From contig NC_037592.1 of assembly GCF_003073045.1 (NCBI RefSeq), positions 11,374,007 to 11,438,006 of the forward strand: DNA of 64,000 bases, given 5' to 3'. The position numbers were made by a program, and so were the translations under genes. The DNA comes from Pomacea canaliculata. Its lineage: Eukaryota; Mollusca; Gastropoda; Architaenioglossa; Ampullariidae. Below are positions 14,755 to 30,900 of this stretch, piece after piece. Each line of letters begins with the position of its first letter. The first letter of the stretch is position 1. The notes beneath the pieces were generated by a model. The model searched no databases. It had not been told where the DNA came from and saw nothing but the letters and a program-made list of their open reading frames with translations.

Positions 14755-15115
14755 CGTGCTGAACCCTTCTGACGTAAGACCTGGGAAGGGGAGCCCTAAG
14801 GTGTGTCGCCAGCTAGTTCGAATACCTCACCCTGTTCCGAAAGAATCCTTTTAGCACATTGGTCGGGGCTGACTGCTCGACGACCCTGTCCACAGCTCCG
14901 GCTTTGTCCTATCTTTACGGCGCGGCGACTGCTATGTGCTGGGTCAGGTGTGTCAGGCGTCTCCGCTTCACGACTACATCAAAAGACGAAGAAGCCACCC
15001 GATTGTCGCTGCTTCCTTTGGGACGCTTCTACTTTATTCAGCGCGCCCTGAACTGCCATCTACCCACCACTAGGCTCCGCTACTTTATGCTGGGGCAAAC
15101 CTGAAGGTGTTGAAC
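14755..15115. other. GC-rich unclassified block
   Basis: A GC-rich island in AT-rich surroundings. It contains a box B-like AGTTCGAATACC at about 14815 and two overlapping open frames on the + strand with no recognisable domain. It could be part of another tRNA-derived repeat or a diverged transposon piece; no second copy was seen in the window. Confidence 0.25.
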
Positions 15116-17209
15116 TTTTTGTTGGGGGAGAAAATTATTTGAAGAATGAAAACCAGTAAACTGATGGCTCTAAAATAATGCAGAGGCCACACAATATGCT
15201 TAATGACAAAATCTTATTTATTGACGATTAATAATATTGTATCACCAGCTGTCAACTGACTTGCTTTCAACAAAGAAATGATAATCACTAAAAGGATTCA
15301 AAAACTCATTTCTAAACACATTAATTGCATAAGTTATTATAGCTGGTTGGATCCTTATATACTTATAACCTGAGCTGTAAAGGTAGTGACACTAATGTGT
15401 GTGTATTGTTAATCACAGCATTTTAACTGCTAACAATCTGCAATTTATGGCACTTAATGTGACCGGTATGTTGTGATTGCCATGAAGTTGAGATAAGTAT
15501 GAAGCGTTGACTTTAAATAGTTGTCTGCAAACATCTTTCTACCTACAGTATTGTCTGGGGACCCATTTCCAGTTGCACTTTCAAACCTTAATGATAATGA
15601 TGAACATTTGTAAGGTGCTATTTCAACAGATATTAAGCATGCTCATTCAGTCATGTACACCATTCAGGCATGAAAACCAGTACTCAAGCATATCCAGTCA
15701 AATAATATGATACCAAATGCAGACACATTTCAAATAGTACTTTTATGATTCTCACAAATCAGCATTAAAAAAATGATGGGCTACTTTGGGTGCACATGCA
15801 TGGTCTAAATAAAGTCAAGCAGTTGTTCTTGAGAGCCACAATACTGTTTACTGTACATAAGTAAAACTTCATACATTCTTCTTTATCAACTGCTATCAGG
15901 ACTCCCACCTAGTTTAATAAGCTTCCTTGGTATCTTTTCACTAAGTATTGTCAATGGCTACCCTGGGTGGTGTGTTTGTGGGTGTTGAAATCTTAGAAGT
16001 CTGCACAAATAATTTGGGAAACTCTTCCAAAAGCCAGCAACCCCAAACTACTGCAACTGCAGAAGTACATATTGTTTCCATGGGAGAGGGAGATAGGGGC
16101 AATCACAGTGTTATCAGCAGGGAACTCAGTATTGTATTTCCAGCAGTTTTCTTTCAAAGCTTTTTTTGCCAAGATTTGTAATTTGGCAAATTTCTATTTT
16201 AAGACATTACCCAACCCTTTCACGTGAAAGCAGAAACATTTTCTGGATGCACGAGAGTAGGCCACAGGCCTCAATCCTACCCTGAAAACAGCAAAATGGT
16301 TTATCAACAGAGTTGTGACAATCACCAAAGCTTCCTGTGTGAATGTCTCCATGCATTGACTATCCACATCAATCTTAAAACAGCACAGCACGAACAAATA
16401 ATGAATACTACAAACACATCTATTACTAATTTACCAGACACTACATAATAAACTTAACTGTTAAAAGGGGGGTGATTTTGTGCTGATCATATGAGCCAAA
16501 GACCCTCACAAGTTTATGCAAAGTAAAGAAAATGGCAGGCTCAGTACATTTGTCTTTTGTGATTTCAAACAACCAAAAAACTGCCATAGGAATACTAAAA
16601 GGATATCTAAAATCATAACACCTTAAAGGCTAACCTGACTAAAACAATCAGTTAAATGCAAATGATGTGAGGGGTAACTTGCTTATTAATATTTTAATAA
16701 ATGTAACTGAAATTATGTTATTTAAAATAAAATTCCAGAAGTAAGAGTACACAAAACAGAAGGCTAAGTAGAAAGTAAATGTCAAATTTAGAAGAAGGTT
16801 GGAGCTAAATGTCTTTTCCTGATACAGAGTGTTATGACAATGTACTAAATGTATTTCTTTTTCAGTCTACCAGTTCATGTTAATCTCTCTTCACAGAAGA
16901 TCTTGATGCCATTTAATATCGAACGATGACCTAATGTGCTAGGAAATAAAAAGTACTAATGCAAACTGATAGAATCATTAATTCCTATAATCCTGATTTC
17001 GTTTAAGACAATCTGCAGACACCACACTGATGGCGGTATGGAACTATGTGACACTGATCTCGCCACATTCTCCCAGAATACATTCTGCATTATTGCCAGA
17101 GCCTTAGCCATACACAACACACCTTTCACTGAGGCTGATTGCATCACGCAGCACTATCACCACTTGGGGTTGCCTCATTCAAAAAAACTAACTCACATGC
17201 CATCTGGTA

Positions 17210-17376
17210 TTGCTTCAGGCAATGACCACATGGGTGACCCACAAATATATTCTTTACCCCATACCTTCTGAGAACAGAAACCATGGAAAGTGGGCTCATC
17301 AGCAAGAAATACATCTATAACTATGCGTGGTCTGGTTGGAGACAAATCCCACTCCAAGGACTTAACAAAGCTTGAA
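17210..17376 (-). mobile_element. Possible Tc1/mariner-type transposase fragment
   Basis: A minus-strand frame of about 50 codons contains SLEWDL, then IDVFLADEPTFHGF and QKVWG. The D-E-x-x-F-H pattern followed at a short distance by a WG resembles the start of the catalytic domain in some IS630/Tc1-type transposases. The frame closes on both sides and the flanking 15.9-17.6 kb shows only broken frames, so this would be an old remnant. The assignment rests on a short motif and is weak. Confidence 0.3.
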
Positions 17377-17853
17377 AAAATTGCATTTTGTGCTGTTCAT
17401 GTACACAGGTAAGGCTCTTGTGGCAGAGTCATGCCTTTGGTTTCCCAAAAATGGCCTGTCTGCCATGGAGCTTGCAGCTAGATATTTATCCCAAAGCCTA
17501 AAGAATGGTTTTTGGCAACAGAGTAGCATTTTGCAATCTATGCATGAACTGTCTACCTTGCGAATTCCCTCCTCCTTTCTTCAGTCTCCCCATCTGAGAT
17601 GTGGCATCTTTCCAACCACATTTTTTGCACCAAAAAAACCCCAAACCCACTCACAGATTATTCCTTGATTCACATGCATTCTGACCAAACAATGATAAGA
17701 AAAGAACAGGACAGCACAACACCAAACACTGCCAACTAAGCATTCTGACTGCAGCACACCCAAACATATGCAGCAGTATGCCTATTCTTCTGAATTTTTA
17801 AAAAGTTGTCTTGGACCTCTTATAGAAATTGTATTACAGTGATTAATGTTGTA

Positions 17854-18352
17854 CAGTGTTCCCTCGCTACTTCGCGGTTCATATATCGCGGATTCACTAC
17901 TTCGCGGTTTTTTTTCAGTGAAGTATCGATGGATACTTCCGCGCTGCGAATTATCATTTTACAAAATACCATAGATATTTCAACAGGAAAAAGACGAAAA
18001 ATGTAGCTATATTTGTATTTCTATTAAAATACCATGGTTATTTTGTAGAAAGAAAGAAATAATTGTGTATGAGAAATCCATTGCTATGCGTAAGCGATGA
18101 GCCATGATTGTCATCTCCCATCTCGCAGCCAGTTCGCATCAGTTTTTTGGGTTTCTCTGAGTACAGTTATATTTTTTTTCACTAATTTGTTATTGTACTG
18201 TATTAATACCATGATTAATATATTACTTTAAACTCACATGATATTGTTTTACATGTATATATTATTATTGCATGTATATCCCTACTTCGCGGAAATTCGT
18301 TTATCGCGGCTGATCATAGCACCGATCCCCCGCGATAAACGAGGGAACACTG
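17854..18352 (+). mobile_element. Tigger/pogo-like MITE, copy A
   Basis: A 499-bp non-coding element with ends CAGTGTTCCCTCG / CGAGGGAACACTG, flanked by TA on both sides as expected for Tc1/mariner-superfamily insertions. Inner parts of both ends carry further CGCGG-rich inverted repeats (CTACTTCGCGG, TTATCGCGG). The interior is AT-rich with no transposase. A copy about 95% identical by eye lies in the opposite orientation at 50245-50749, so both moved fairly recently. The TIR style and TA target fit pogo/Tigger-mobilised MITEs. Confidence 0.85.
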
Positions 18353-18354
18353 TA

Positions 18355-19545
18355 TATCTTGAATTATTTTTCTAATAAAATGTATGTCACTAAGTAATAA
18401 TAAAGTTTCCGCATCTGGGGCATTTGATCACAAAAAAATTATGCATCGGGATAAAGATTTGTGTATATACTATTTTGTTTTTAAAACTGAAAAAAAGCTT
18501 ATGGTTAATAAAAAGACTGTTAATCCCACAGGGATATACAAAGTGACAAAAATCTGTGAAAACTAATTTTTGCATAAAATTCTTCAAAAGCAGTAAAATT
18601 AATTGTTCACAAAACTGTAGCGTTAGTTGTTTTTTTTTAAATAACTCAGAAAGATGTGCAATAAACACTAAAAGAGAGAATTCCATATATAAACCAGAAC
18701 ACATAAGTACCAAATCACACATTTCTATTTTTGAAATCGCCTCTTTACCAGTAAGAAGACACAAATCTCCAACAGTAATACCATAAGACCACATAGCATT
18801 CACAACTGACAACTTATGTCATACGGCAATATCTACTTAAAAATAACAAAAGGAATCTTAAAACCTTTGATGTTTATCTGTCTACATCTCCAGTAACTAA
18901 AACTTTGCAGATGTCACCATAGTACTACTTGTAAACATGGTACATTTTGGTATCATTTTATTTTAATGAAGGTGTAATAATTATCGCAGCTGGAACGCAG
19001 GATGTTCATCGTGTTTATGAATAGTGTACATGGCTGAATAAATGCACTTAGTACCTGCAGAACAAGCACTATAAAAACTTGTCTTATTTTTATAGATGAC
19101 TTAAGCGCATGAACAGATTTGTTTTACTAAGATCTCTGGTTTCAAAATGCCAATTCACACTATGTTAACATACCTTACTTAAAGTAATGATGATAAATAA
19201 CTGTGCAATGTCAAAAGCTGGACTTATTTGCTCAAAACGCTCAAATGACACAATCTAAAATTACCATTAAAAAAATGCAGTTCAAAATACTGTTAAATGT
19301 AAACGCAGGCTGACCATTACTAAACCTTTGTAAGCAAAATTCCACACAGTTAATGGGGATCCTTTGATTACAAAGAGCTGATAAAAGTTAATCTAAACAT
19401 TATTTTTAATTAACCCCAATAGTTAATACCATGAGAATTAACACATATTCTGAATCAAAACATAAGTTACCGCCAATGCTATTTACTGACAAAGACATTT
19501 GCTATAGTCATCCACGTCTGCATTAATTCTTCCTTGTTCAGATAT
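18355..19545. other. AT-rich intergenic stretch
   Basis: AT-rich sequence with no supported gene. A minus-strand open frame near 18390-18812 is discussed under rejected items. Confidence 0.5.
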
Positions 19546-19547
19546 TC

Positions 19548-19664
19548 CTAATATTTAATCATATCAAGACGATGCTTGCACTTGAAATAGAAGCTACTGA
19601 AACCGGAATGGCAGGCATCCTTGCATTTGCCACACAAACTTCCACGTCGGTGATTTAGCTTCAT
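19548..19664 (-). CDS. Short Cys-rich ORF, unknown
   Basis: A 38-codon minus-strand frame from ATG to TAG. It contains RRGSLCGKCKDACHSGF and then FKCKH, five cysteines in about 25 residues. The CGxC...C...C spacing recalls EGF-like or LCG-x-C repeats found in large secreted invertebrate proteins. It could be the terminal exon of a larger gene, since the frame is also open for some codons upstream, or chance. No splice partner was established. Confidence 0.2.
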   Translation of the reverse strand: MKLNHRRGSLCGKCKDACHSGFSSFYFKCKHRLDMIKY

Positions 19665-20146
19665 AGTGCCAAAACTATGTAAATGTGCTTTGCGGCATCA
19701 AGTCCAACGGGCAATGTGAGCATACCCTATGTGTACAGTGCTTCGAGTGGTTTGCGAGGTAGCGCTCCAAGGAATGGGTACAGTAGGCGGAAGGTGCCTC
19801 CAACAATGCACGCTGGCTCGCTCGCACGCTCCCGTCTTATTATAGCGTGAAGAAAACGGAGTGCAAAATAATCGAACTCGCCACACTACAAGACGTTTTC
19901 AAAGGTAATAAGGATTACCTACATTACATGCATCAGATATTTTGTATGGCAAACATCAAACATGACCATCCCCAAAATGAAGAAATACGAACAAAAATTT
20001 AAATACGATAAATAAATATCATACCCAAATCAATTCTCGAACGTGCTGCTACCCTTCACTGTAAATGACCCACTTAGAAGCAATATTATCCGAACGATTT
20101 GATTGAAGGACATCATAAACATAATAAACTATCAAGGAATACTTAC

Positions 20147-20660
20147 CCCAGCAGATACTTTGCAAGGATATATCAAACCACAGGATAAAGAACAAGAATA
20201 CTTCATCACCGTCTTCGATAGTATACCATGACCTCCATGTTTTGGACAGGAATGATGACCTTAACATGTGACCAACTGAGGATGATATGATTGGTCAACT
20301 TCCTCCTCGTTCACTTAGGCGCGAAAAGCAAACGAAACGAAAACTTTCGAAGGCCTCTTAGTTAAAATCAAATGATTATCTAAATATTTTAGCTGTTTAC
20401 TTAGCCTTTACGTACGCAAAATATTTGTTAACAAGCATTAATAAGTTATATGTATTTTCAACACGTTAGGAAGAGCAGTTAAACTTACCGATCGAGAGGA
20501 ATATGAAGTAGTGATTGAGTTCATGACTCTTGGTATGAATGAATATCGCTTCCAGCATGCTCGACATACCGCGCGACCTTTTGCCCTTTCCGACATCAAA
20601 GAAGATGCCGTTGGTCGGTTCGTAAATAGAAGCAAAGTAATAAAAGGCATTGTTGAGTTT
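20147..20660 (-). CDS. Candidate two-exon coding block, unknown protein
   Basis: On the minus strand, a frame from about 20660 to 20489 (GIFFDVGKGKRSRGMSSMLE is part of it) ends at a consensus donor (G|gtaagt). A second block, 20275-20147, starts after a pyrimidine-rich acceptor (cctcag) and ends at another donor (G|gtaagt). The phases match: one base left over plus two bases supplied gives a continuous frame, and it is the only one of three frames that stays open through both blocks. The second block encodes a hydrophobic run (EVFLFFILWFDISLQ). The start codon and later exons were not found and the family is not recognised. The codon-register complement of the first block is also open on the + strand with many G-initial codons, so the coding strand is uncertain. 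Confidence 0.3.
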
Positions 20661-20699
20661 AGCGTTGTTTGAAACTGTGTTAGCTTCTTATTGAAACTT

Positions 20700-22680
20700 C
20701 TGTAGACCTATGATGCCTTTCTGTTGCATTTATTTTTTCACTTTTTAATGTAAATTAAGTTAACTTCGTAAGTCAAGCATGGACAAAAAGCAGTTAAGTT
20801 AGTGCACGAACTTTTATCACAAATATGTGGTTAGTTCTCCTTCACTGAATGAACAGGCCTAAACAGAAAAACAAAAAACTTTTATAAAGCCGCATGGATG
20901 CATGTATGGTTTTATTAATAAATGCTTTCAAGACACCTTGTGTTAAATTATTACTCGGTTATGCGAATATTGCAACTATTGGTACGGATCGACATATATA
21001 TATATAACACAAATCATTTTGCTTTTATTAGAGGTGATAATGCTGTCATCTTTTCTTTAATAGGGTGGTTCTACACCCTGGATCGAAGGCTCAACGTCTG
21101 TTAGACTGGAAGTTAGTCAAGGGTTTCGCGAGTTTCTATGTTATGCTTGATCGCTGTTAACCTTTTGCTTTCACTGGGGCGCCACGCAGCGCGTCTTCCC
21201 AACTTCTTTTGTCCGCCAACCGAGGGCGGACCTCCGACCCATCTCTGGCGTTTCAGCAGGCGGTCGCCGACGAGACATCCGTGTGCGTGACATGTCAACT
21301 TTAACCATTCGTCTGCCTTGAGCGGCGAACGAGCAAGCGAATCTTTGTCATGAGCGATGGCATCCGCATCCGGGACGTTTGATCGCGAAAGCAATTCACA
21401 ATCATAACGTATATTACCGTCAAAAGCTGACGGCGACTTCGCAGGTCTACGCATCTGGATTTGACACGTGTTATTAGCAGATCAAACAATAAGAACACGT
21501 ACTCCGTGTATACTTGGTTCAATAGGTTAATAGTTGAGTCTTGGAACTTCAATGGTTCGTTTACTGTGCCGCCAAACACGTCGGGTTGTCATTGGAACAG
21601 AGTGGTGTAAAACTTGACACCGCTGACGTAGGTGACGACAATATAATACTAAGGGTAGGAGAGAAAAGATCTTAAATTTTTGTTTGCAGGCTCATCTTGA
21701 CAGACAGCAAAAGACCAGCGCAGTACCACCAGCTAGTTAACAGCAATCTTGACAAAAACAATCTTGACAATCATGCGCGCACTTGCGCGAAAAAGTCATA
21801 AATCCCTATCACCAACACGTGCACATAGCACATGCAAGCATGCACATTTCAAGGGATATTCTATAACTGCTTTTACCTCACAACAGTCAAAAACAATTTA
21901 TACGAGTGCCCTTAATGATTTTCGTGCTGGTTTCACAAGTGTTTTGATAGCGTTATACGTATAGCTACCGACGTGGAAGAAGGTAAATTGCATGTTAGAA
22001 ATATTTCCCTTTTTGGATTTCTACTTACGCTTAAATTTTGAGAGAAGGCTAAGTATTTCAAACTTCTTGAAAACTATTTGAATTTACTCGTTTTAAAGAA
22101 AAACGTCATATAGACAAGAAATCTGTTTGTATCTACAATAAATCTCTATAGAGACGTCCGTTTCCTGATTCTAGTGAAATCGCGTCGACGTGTCTTGGGG
22201 CGCCAAATGGGTTATTCGCTAGATGCGTTGTTCTCGATTTTATTTAAAAACTATAAAGAAAGCAAAAAATATTCACAAAATCTATGTTTTAAAACAATCG
22301 AGCTAATCATTTTCTAAAGGCAATGCTTTTTCTTCTTTACAACAGCTTCTTTGTGATTATAAACCCCTAACCTGGCCTCAAAATTAAACCGGAAACACGT
22401 TTTTGTTGAATGGAGCTGGGTTCTTTACAATTCCGGATATGCTGTAAAACTAGATAAATACAAAGTCTAATTTCACTACGAAATTCTAGTTATCCTTGTC
22501 CGTTGAAAAAATTTGTAAATTATCTGAAAAGTTTTCTCTAAACTAGATACTCGGTGTTTCATTTACGGATTTATCCGACGGAGAACGAAGTTCGACGTAA
22601 ACATCCGGAGGACGAGAAGGCATTGTTTTGTTCATTTATTGTGGGTTCTTTTTCTACATTTAAAGTCTCATTAGTTTATT
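20700..22680. other. Upstream flank of the LC3 gene
   Basis: AT-rich DNA with a GC-richer patch at 21130-21460 whose minus-strand frame (113 codons) matches nothing I know. The last 120 bases before the LC3 start codon are moderately CpG-containing and likely hold its promoter and 5' UTR, but no TATA box is evident. Confidence 0.4.
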
Positions 22681-22684
22681 CCTA

Positions 22685-26304
<3,620 letters not shown>

Positions 26305-27917
26305 ATTTAATTTACATTGTGATATGCTGTTGTATATAGGGAGTAAGTTCACATGTTGGGAAGTCATTGGTGTGTACAAGACTCTTAGAAGTGTTCACAA
26401 AACTCAAGATTTCATGAAAATATGTTTCACATTCTTTGTGGATGTTGGTCACTGATTACATAATGCCTATACCTTGTTTTACTTTGATTCATGACTGTAT
26501 ATGTTTTTGTTTTGAGGTACAGGGTGGTGGTAGAATTTCTGCACCTGTGATTTGGCTTTGTTTAAAAATAACAAAGTAAATTATAAATGCTTATTAAATA
26601 CAAAAATTAATAGCTTTGAAAATTATAACCCTGGCAGTCATAACAAATTTACAGATTACCAACAAAAATGTCCAAAAATGAAAGAAGTGAAATGCATAAA
26701 CATTATTGATCAAATTTGGGCTGTCAATGACATTTTTTTGACTTTAACATCCATTCACTTTTGGTCGCTTTCTAGATGTCAGGAATGCATTTGTGTGTCT
26801 CGAGTGACTTTTTTGAGTACTTCAAGCGTTGCATGTTCTTGGGTATCCATCCATGCACATTTCTTAGTTTTATTCTCCACAGCATTTTCAGTTTGAATTC
26901 TTGCAGAGATTTTTCACTAAAGTTTCTTTTAAAAGCTGCATGTCTGCTGAAAGTCTTATTCCTTAAATTGCTGCTGTCTTACTTTTTGTGGTGCAACGCT
27001 AGTAATACAGCTAATAATTGGAGACATGCCCATCCATCATTAAGTTCCAGGTTCAGTGTTAGAAGTCAAGGTTTTAATTGTGCTATGAAAAAAGTGGCAG
27101 ATTTATTATGGTTATGTGGAAGAAATGTATAACTAGTGTTAAAAAAAAAGCATTGTCAAGTGTCTTCATGACTTAAAAAACTAAGGTGCTGGAGAGTTTA
27201 TTCAACACATTTTAAATTTGAGTTATTTATCAAGATGACAATGGGAGCTAGCAGGTAATGCAGCATGCTAAGTTGTGATTTGCTTTTCCATTTTTGTGAT
27301 AACATCAAACATACATGGATTAGTTGTGATGGGTATGTTTTTGTGCCCATGTCAGTATTCACTTAGTAATGGAACTTAAGAATAACCAGTTTCTGAAGTT
27401 TATGCTGCACAAGCAGGGTGAGCAATTTTTTGTACAGATAACATTTATAATTGTATAAGGCATATAATCAAGTGGGATGTATCAGATAACCATCTGGCAT
27501 AGACAGCAAAATCTAGCATGGTGGGAATGGCTGTGAATGGCAATAACTTTTGAATGACTATCATGGCAGACTTTGACATAGCTCGTCCATGATATAAAAT
27601 TTGAAAGTGTTTTTCTGTACATATTAAAAAACAAAAAAAATACATCGTGTGGGTTGGCTTCTTCTTTTGAGGTAATTTTTTCTACTCTTGGATGTTGTTC
27701 AATTTTAATGATTGTAGTTGTGAATAATTATGCTTTTATTTTGAATATCATTCATCTGGAAGTTTTAAAGTTGGATACTTCAATTTTTATTTAATTCAGA
27801 TATATTCATGCAGTTTCAATTTATTATTAAAGATACTTCTTTTGTCATCAGATCATTTATTCCTGAGCAGATTTTCATAAAATTTAAAAAGTCTATCAAC
27901 TTTTGAATTATGCAGGA
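26305..27917. other. LC3 3' flank and intergenic DNA
   Basis: The first few hundred bases probably hold the LC3 3' UTR; an ATTAAA at about 26592 is a possible polyadenylation signal. Open frames at 26552-27132 are AT-rich with no recognisable domain. Nothing else is supported before the hAT element. Confidence 0.4.
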
Positions 27918-30900
27918 CAGGGTTCCCAGGGATCAGGGATGGTGCCAAAAAAGGACCTTAAAAGGACCTTTCATGCATTCGAAAGGACGTAAGTGACAGT
28001 CATCAATGCTTAAGTTTTTCTCTTGTGTGGTCGGAAAGATGTATTATTTATGAATCTGTGGTCTTCTCTATGTTCTCAAATACATGTATTTCTAGTAATA
28101 AATAATCAAAAGAGTTAATTTTGATGCCTGTCTGCCATATTTAGATTAGATAACTTAAAAAGTGTCCTTAGCGCGCTGATAACATACACCGTTAATGTTC
28201 CAAGTTTTCTAGAAATCTAAGTAATAATAATTGCAAAACCTGAAAGCCATTCTTTGGTGTAATACAAAAGTCAGTTCACGTGTCTCTCTCTCGCACACAC
28301 ACACTCTAATGGGAAGAGAGAGATAGAAATAGAGCTATGCACAGTAGTACTAGAAGATCAAAGTTCAAGAAAGAGTAAGTTTCTAAAGAACTTTTGAAAA
28401 AAAGAGCGTTTTTTGCGAATACGGAAGGGCAACTAGTGTTGTACAGATGTGTAGACCAAACATTTTCTTGTGACTACAAGGAATGCCAAGGATTGGAGGA
28501 TCAGATGAGGAATGAAAAGAGTGTGATCCTAATGCTAAACCAAAGATGGAATGAGTCGAAACTGTCAAGCATTACAGCCCATTTATTTTTAACCTTGAGA
28601 TATTATTTAAGCATTCTTATTACACATACATGTAACACATGCAAACATATACATAAACAGCATGATATACTAATACACATAAGATTAAGATTACAAAATG
28701 ACAAAGCAATCCATCTACTATAAGCAAAAGTTTCATTGATGAAATTCAATTCTTTGTCACCCTACAGCTTTACCAATACTAAACAATACAATTTCTTTAC
28801 ACAACCTAATTTCCTCTAAATAGTTCTGGTTTTTTAACATGTTCCATAGCATACATGTACAGAATTGTGCAGGCTTATTTAAACTGAAATAAACATTAAT
28901 TCTGAATGTCACAATTCAACACCTTTTAATTTCTTCCTGTAATCTATCAATGTCTGACTGAATCTTTGTTATCTCCTTCTTCTTGTCTTTGGCTAACAAA
29001 CGCATGTTGTTAGATCTTTCAATAAGTGAAAAACTTTTTGCTCTTCAGCCTGGAAACTATGTCTGTCAGCCAGTTCCAGCAGGTGTCGTTCTTCGGCACT
29101 GGTGGTCTTTAGCCTTTTTGTGAGTATTACCAGCTCATCTCCTAATCTCTTTCTGTGGACCTGCTTTTCTTCTGTTTCCTTCTGCTGCTTCTGCTCAGAG
29201 AGGTAACGTTCATACCTGCCATAGGCACTAGAAGCGGATATCATCAGTGGTTTGGAGATCTCAACATTTTCCACCCCTCCCACACTGTGAATATGATCAA
29301 GAATTACTCTGCGTGCTTTTAGTGCAGTCTGACTAAGATTGTCAGCTACTGTTTCTTTGTTGAATGAAAATCCTCTTTCCACTGTAGCTTGACCATGAGA
29401 GAGTAGGAGTAACTGTCTGACAACAGACCACAACACCTGAAACTCTGCTTTTCCAGCAAGGGCATCATAAAACCAACTATCCAGTCTTTGTGTCATAGGG
29501 TCAAAAGCCTTACTACCACACTCACCTGCAGAACTGTCAAGAAAAATTACGGAACTCTGACAATACCTTGTCACAAGTCACATCATCAAACCTTTTCACA
29601 CCTTGGCAATACAACAAAACCTTTTCATTTTTTGTATTGATTTGTCTTTTCCCCCATGGTCTTTGGGTTTAAGAAAGTTATGTTTCTCACTAGGGTGTAC
29701 TTCAGTGGAGATTTATCCTGCAATTTTAGAACAACTGCTTTCAAAAAAATCTCTGCATTCAGCTCTGAAGGCCATGAGAGTTCCATCGTTTACTGATGAC
29801 TGTTTCTTAGCTACAGCCAGTAGTCTATCAACCCTGAAGCCAAGTTCGATCATGCTCAGATTGACATGGTTAGAACTGTTGCATATATCAACCTGCACAA
29901 GTTGGAGGGCAGTTTCACATTTATTAAGTACATTGACTTGATAAATTTGTGCATCAGATTTTTCATAATGTCATGTAAGTCTAAACAAAGAAAGGAAGAA
30001 GAGGCTGATCAGCTTGGTATTTCTCAAAAAAGGTTCAAGTATACTGGCAATTAAACTAAAGAAAGCCAGACGACATGAAAGCAAAGGGGTAGATAAGACT
30101 CCAGCTTTTACAATATCAAAAGATTTGTTCTTTGGCAATGTTATTTTTTTCTCCATTGCAGCTTTGACAAATTTTTCCAAGTATGGAAGCATAACAATTG
30201 GTTTTCAGCAACAGAATTGTTTTCAAGCCATCGTGAGCACAGAACTTGGCTGGAAAAGATGTGGAACCAGTTACTTTTATATAATCTTCTCTTCTGGCTG
30301 GGCTGTCTCTGAACAAGATATAAGCAGATGTAAGAAATGACTCAAGCTCCCATTGAGAAGCCTCGCACCCACGCCTAAATGCATTGTGCATAACATGGAG
30401 TCCACAGCTGCCCACATTTAACAAACCAACATTGTGATTGGTAATCATGTCGTTATTAATTTTCTCAAGAAGGTTTAGGTTTACAGAGGTCCATCCATAG
30501 AAATTTGAAGTAAATTAGCTTGCTTGAAGTTTGATTCGCTAATTACCTTACTGAACTTTTGTTGAAGGTCTATGGCCGCGGAATGACCCAAAAATTCCGA
30601 GGTCAGGTAATGAGTCCTTACAGCATTGTCACTCCAGTAACGAACATGGAAATCCAGCTGTTTAGTTTGAGTCTTATGGTTAGAAGATTCATCAAACAAA
30701 AGAACATACTCAGGCGACGAATTTACACAGTCCAGAAGCAATTTCGAAAAGTGAGGAGCAAGCCCAAATGAAGTTAGATAACTGGCTTTTGTTTGACCGC
30801 ACTTAAATTCTGCAGCTACTTGGCTGTCTGGGAACATAAGTCGAAACAGTTCAGCAGACTTTTCAGCAGATCTGAAACTGTAGTGTGATTCCACAATCTT

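Noticed and set aside
18390-18812. Minus-strand 140-codon frame with WSYGITVGDL, resembling protein kinase subdomain IX
   Set aside because: Only this short stretch looks kinase-like; no DFG, APE or HRD motif lies in frame or nearby, and the rest is hydrophobic, AT-driven translation.
29603-30340. + strand frames of about 110 codons
   Set aside because: Antisense to the degraded hAT transposase.
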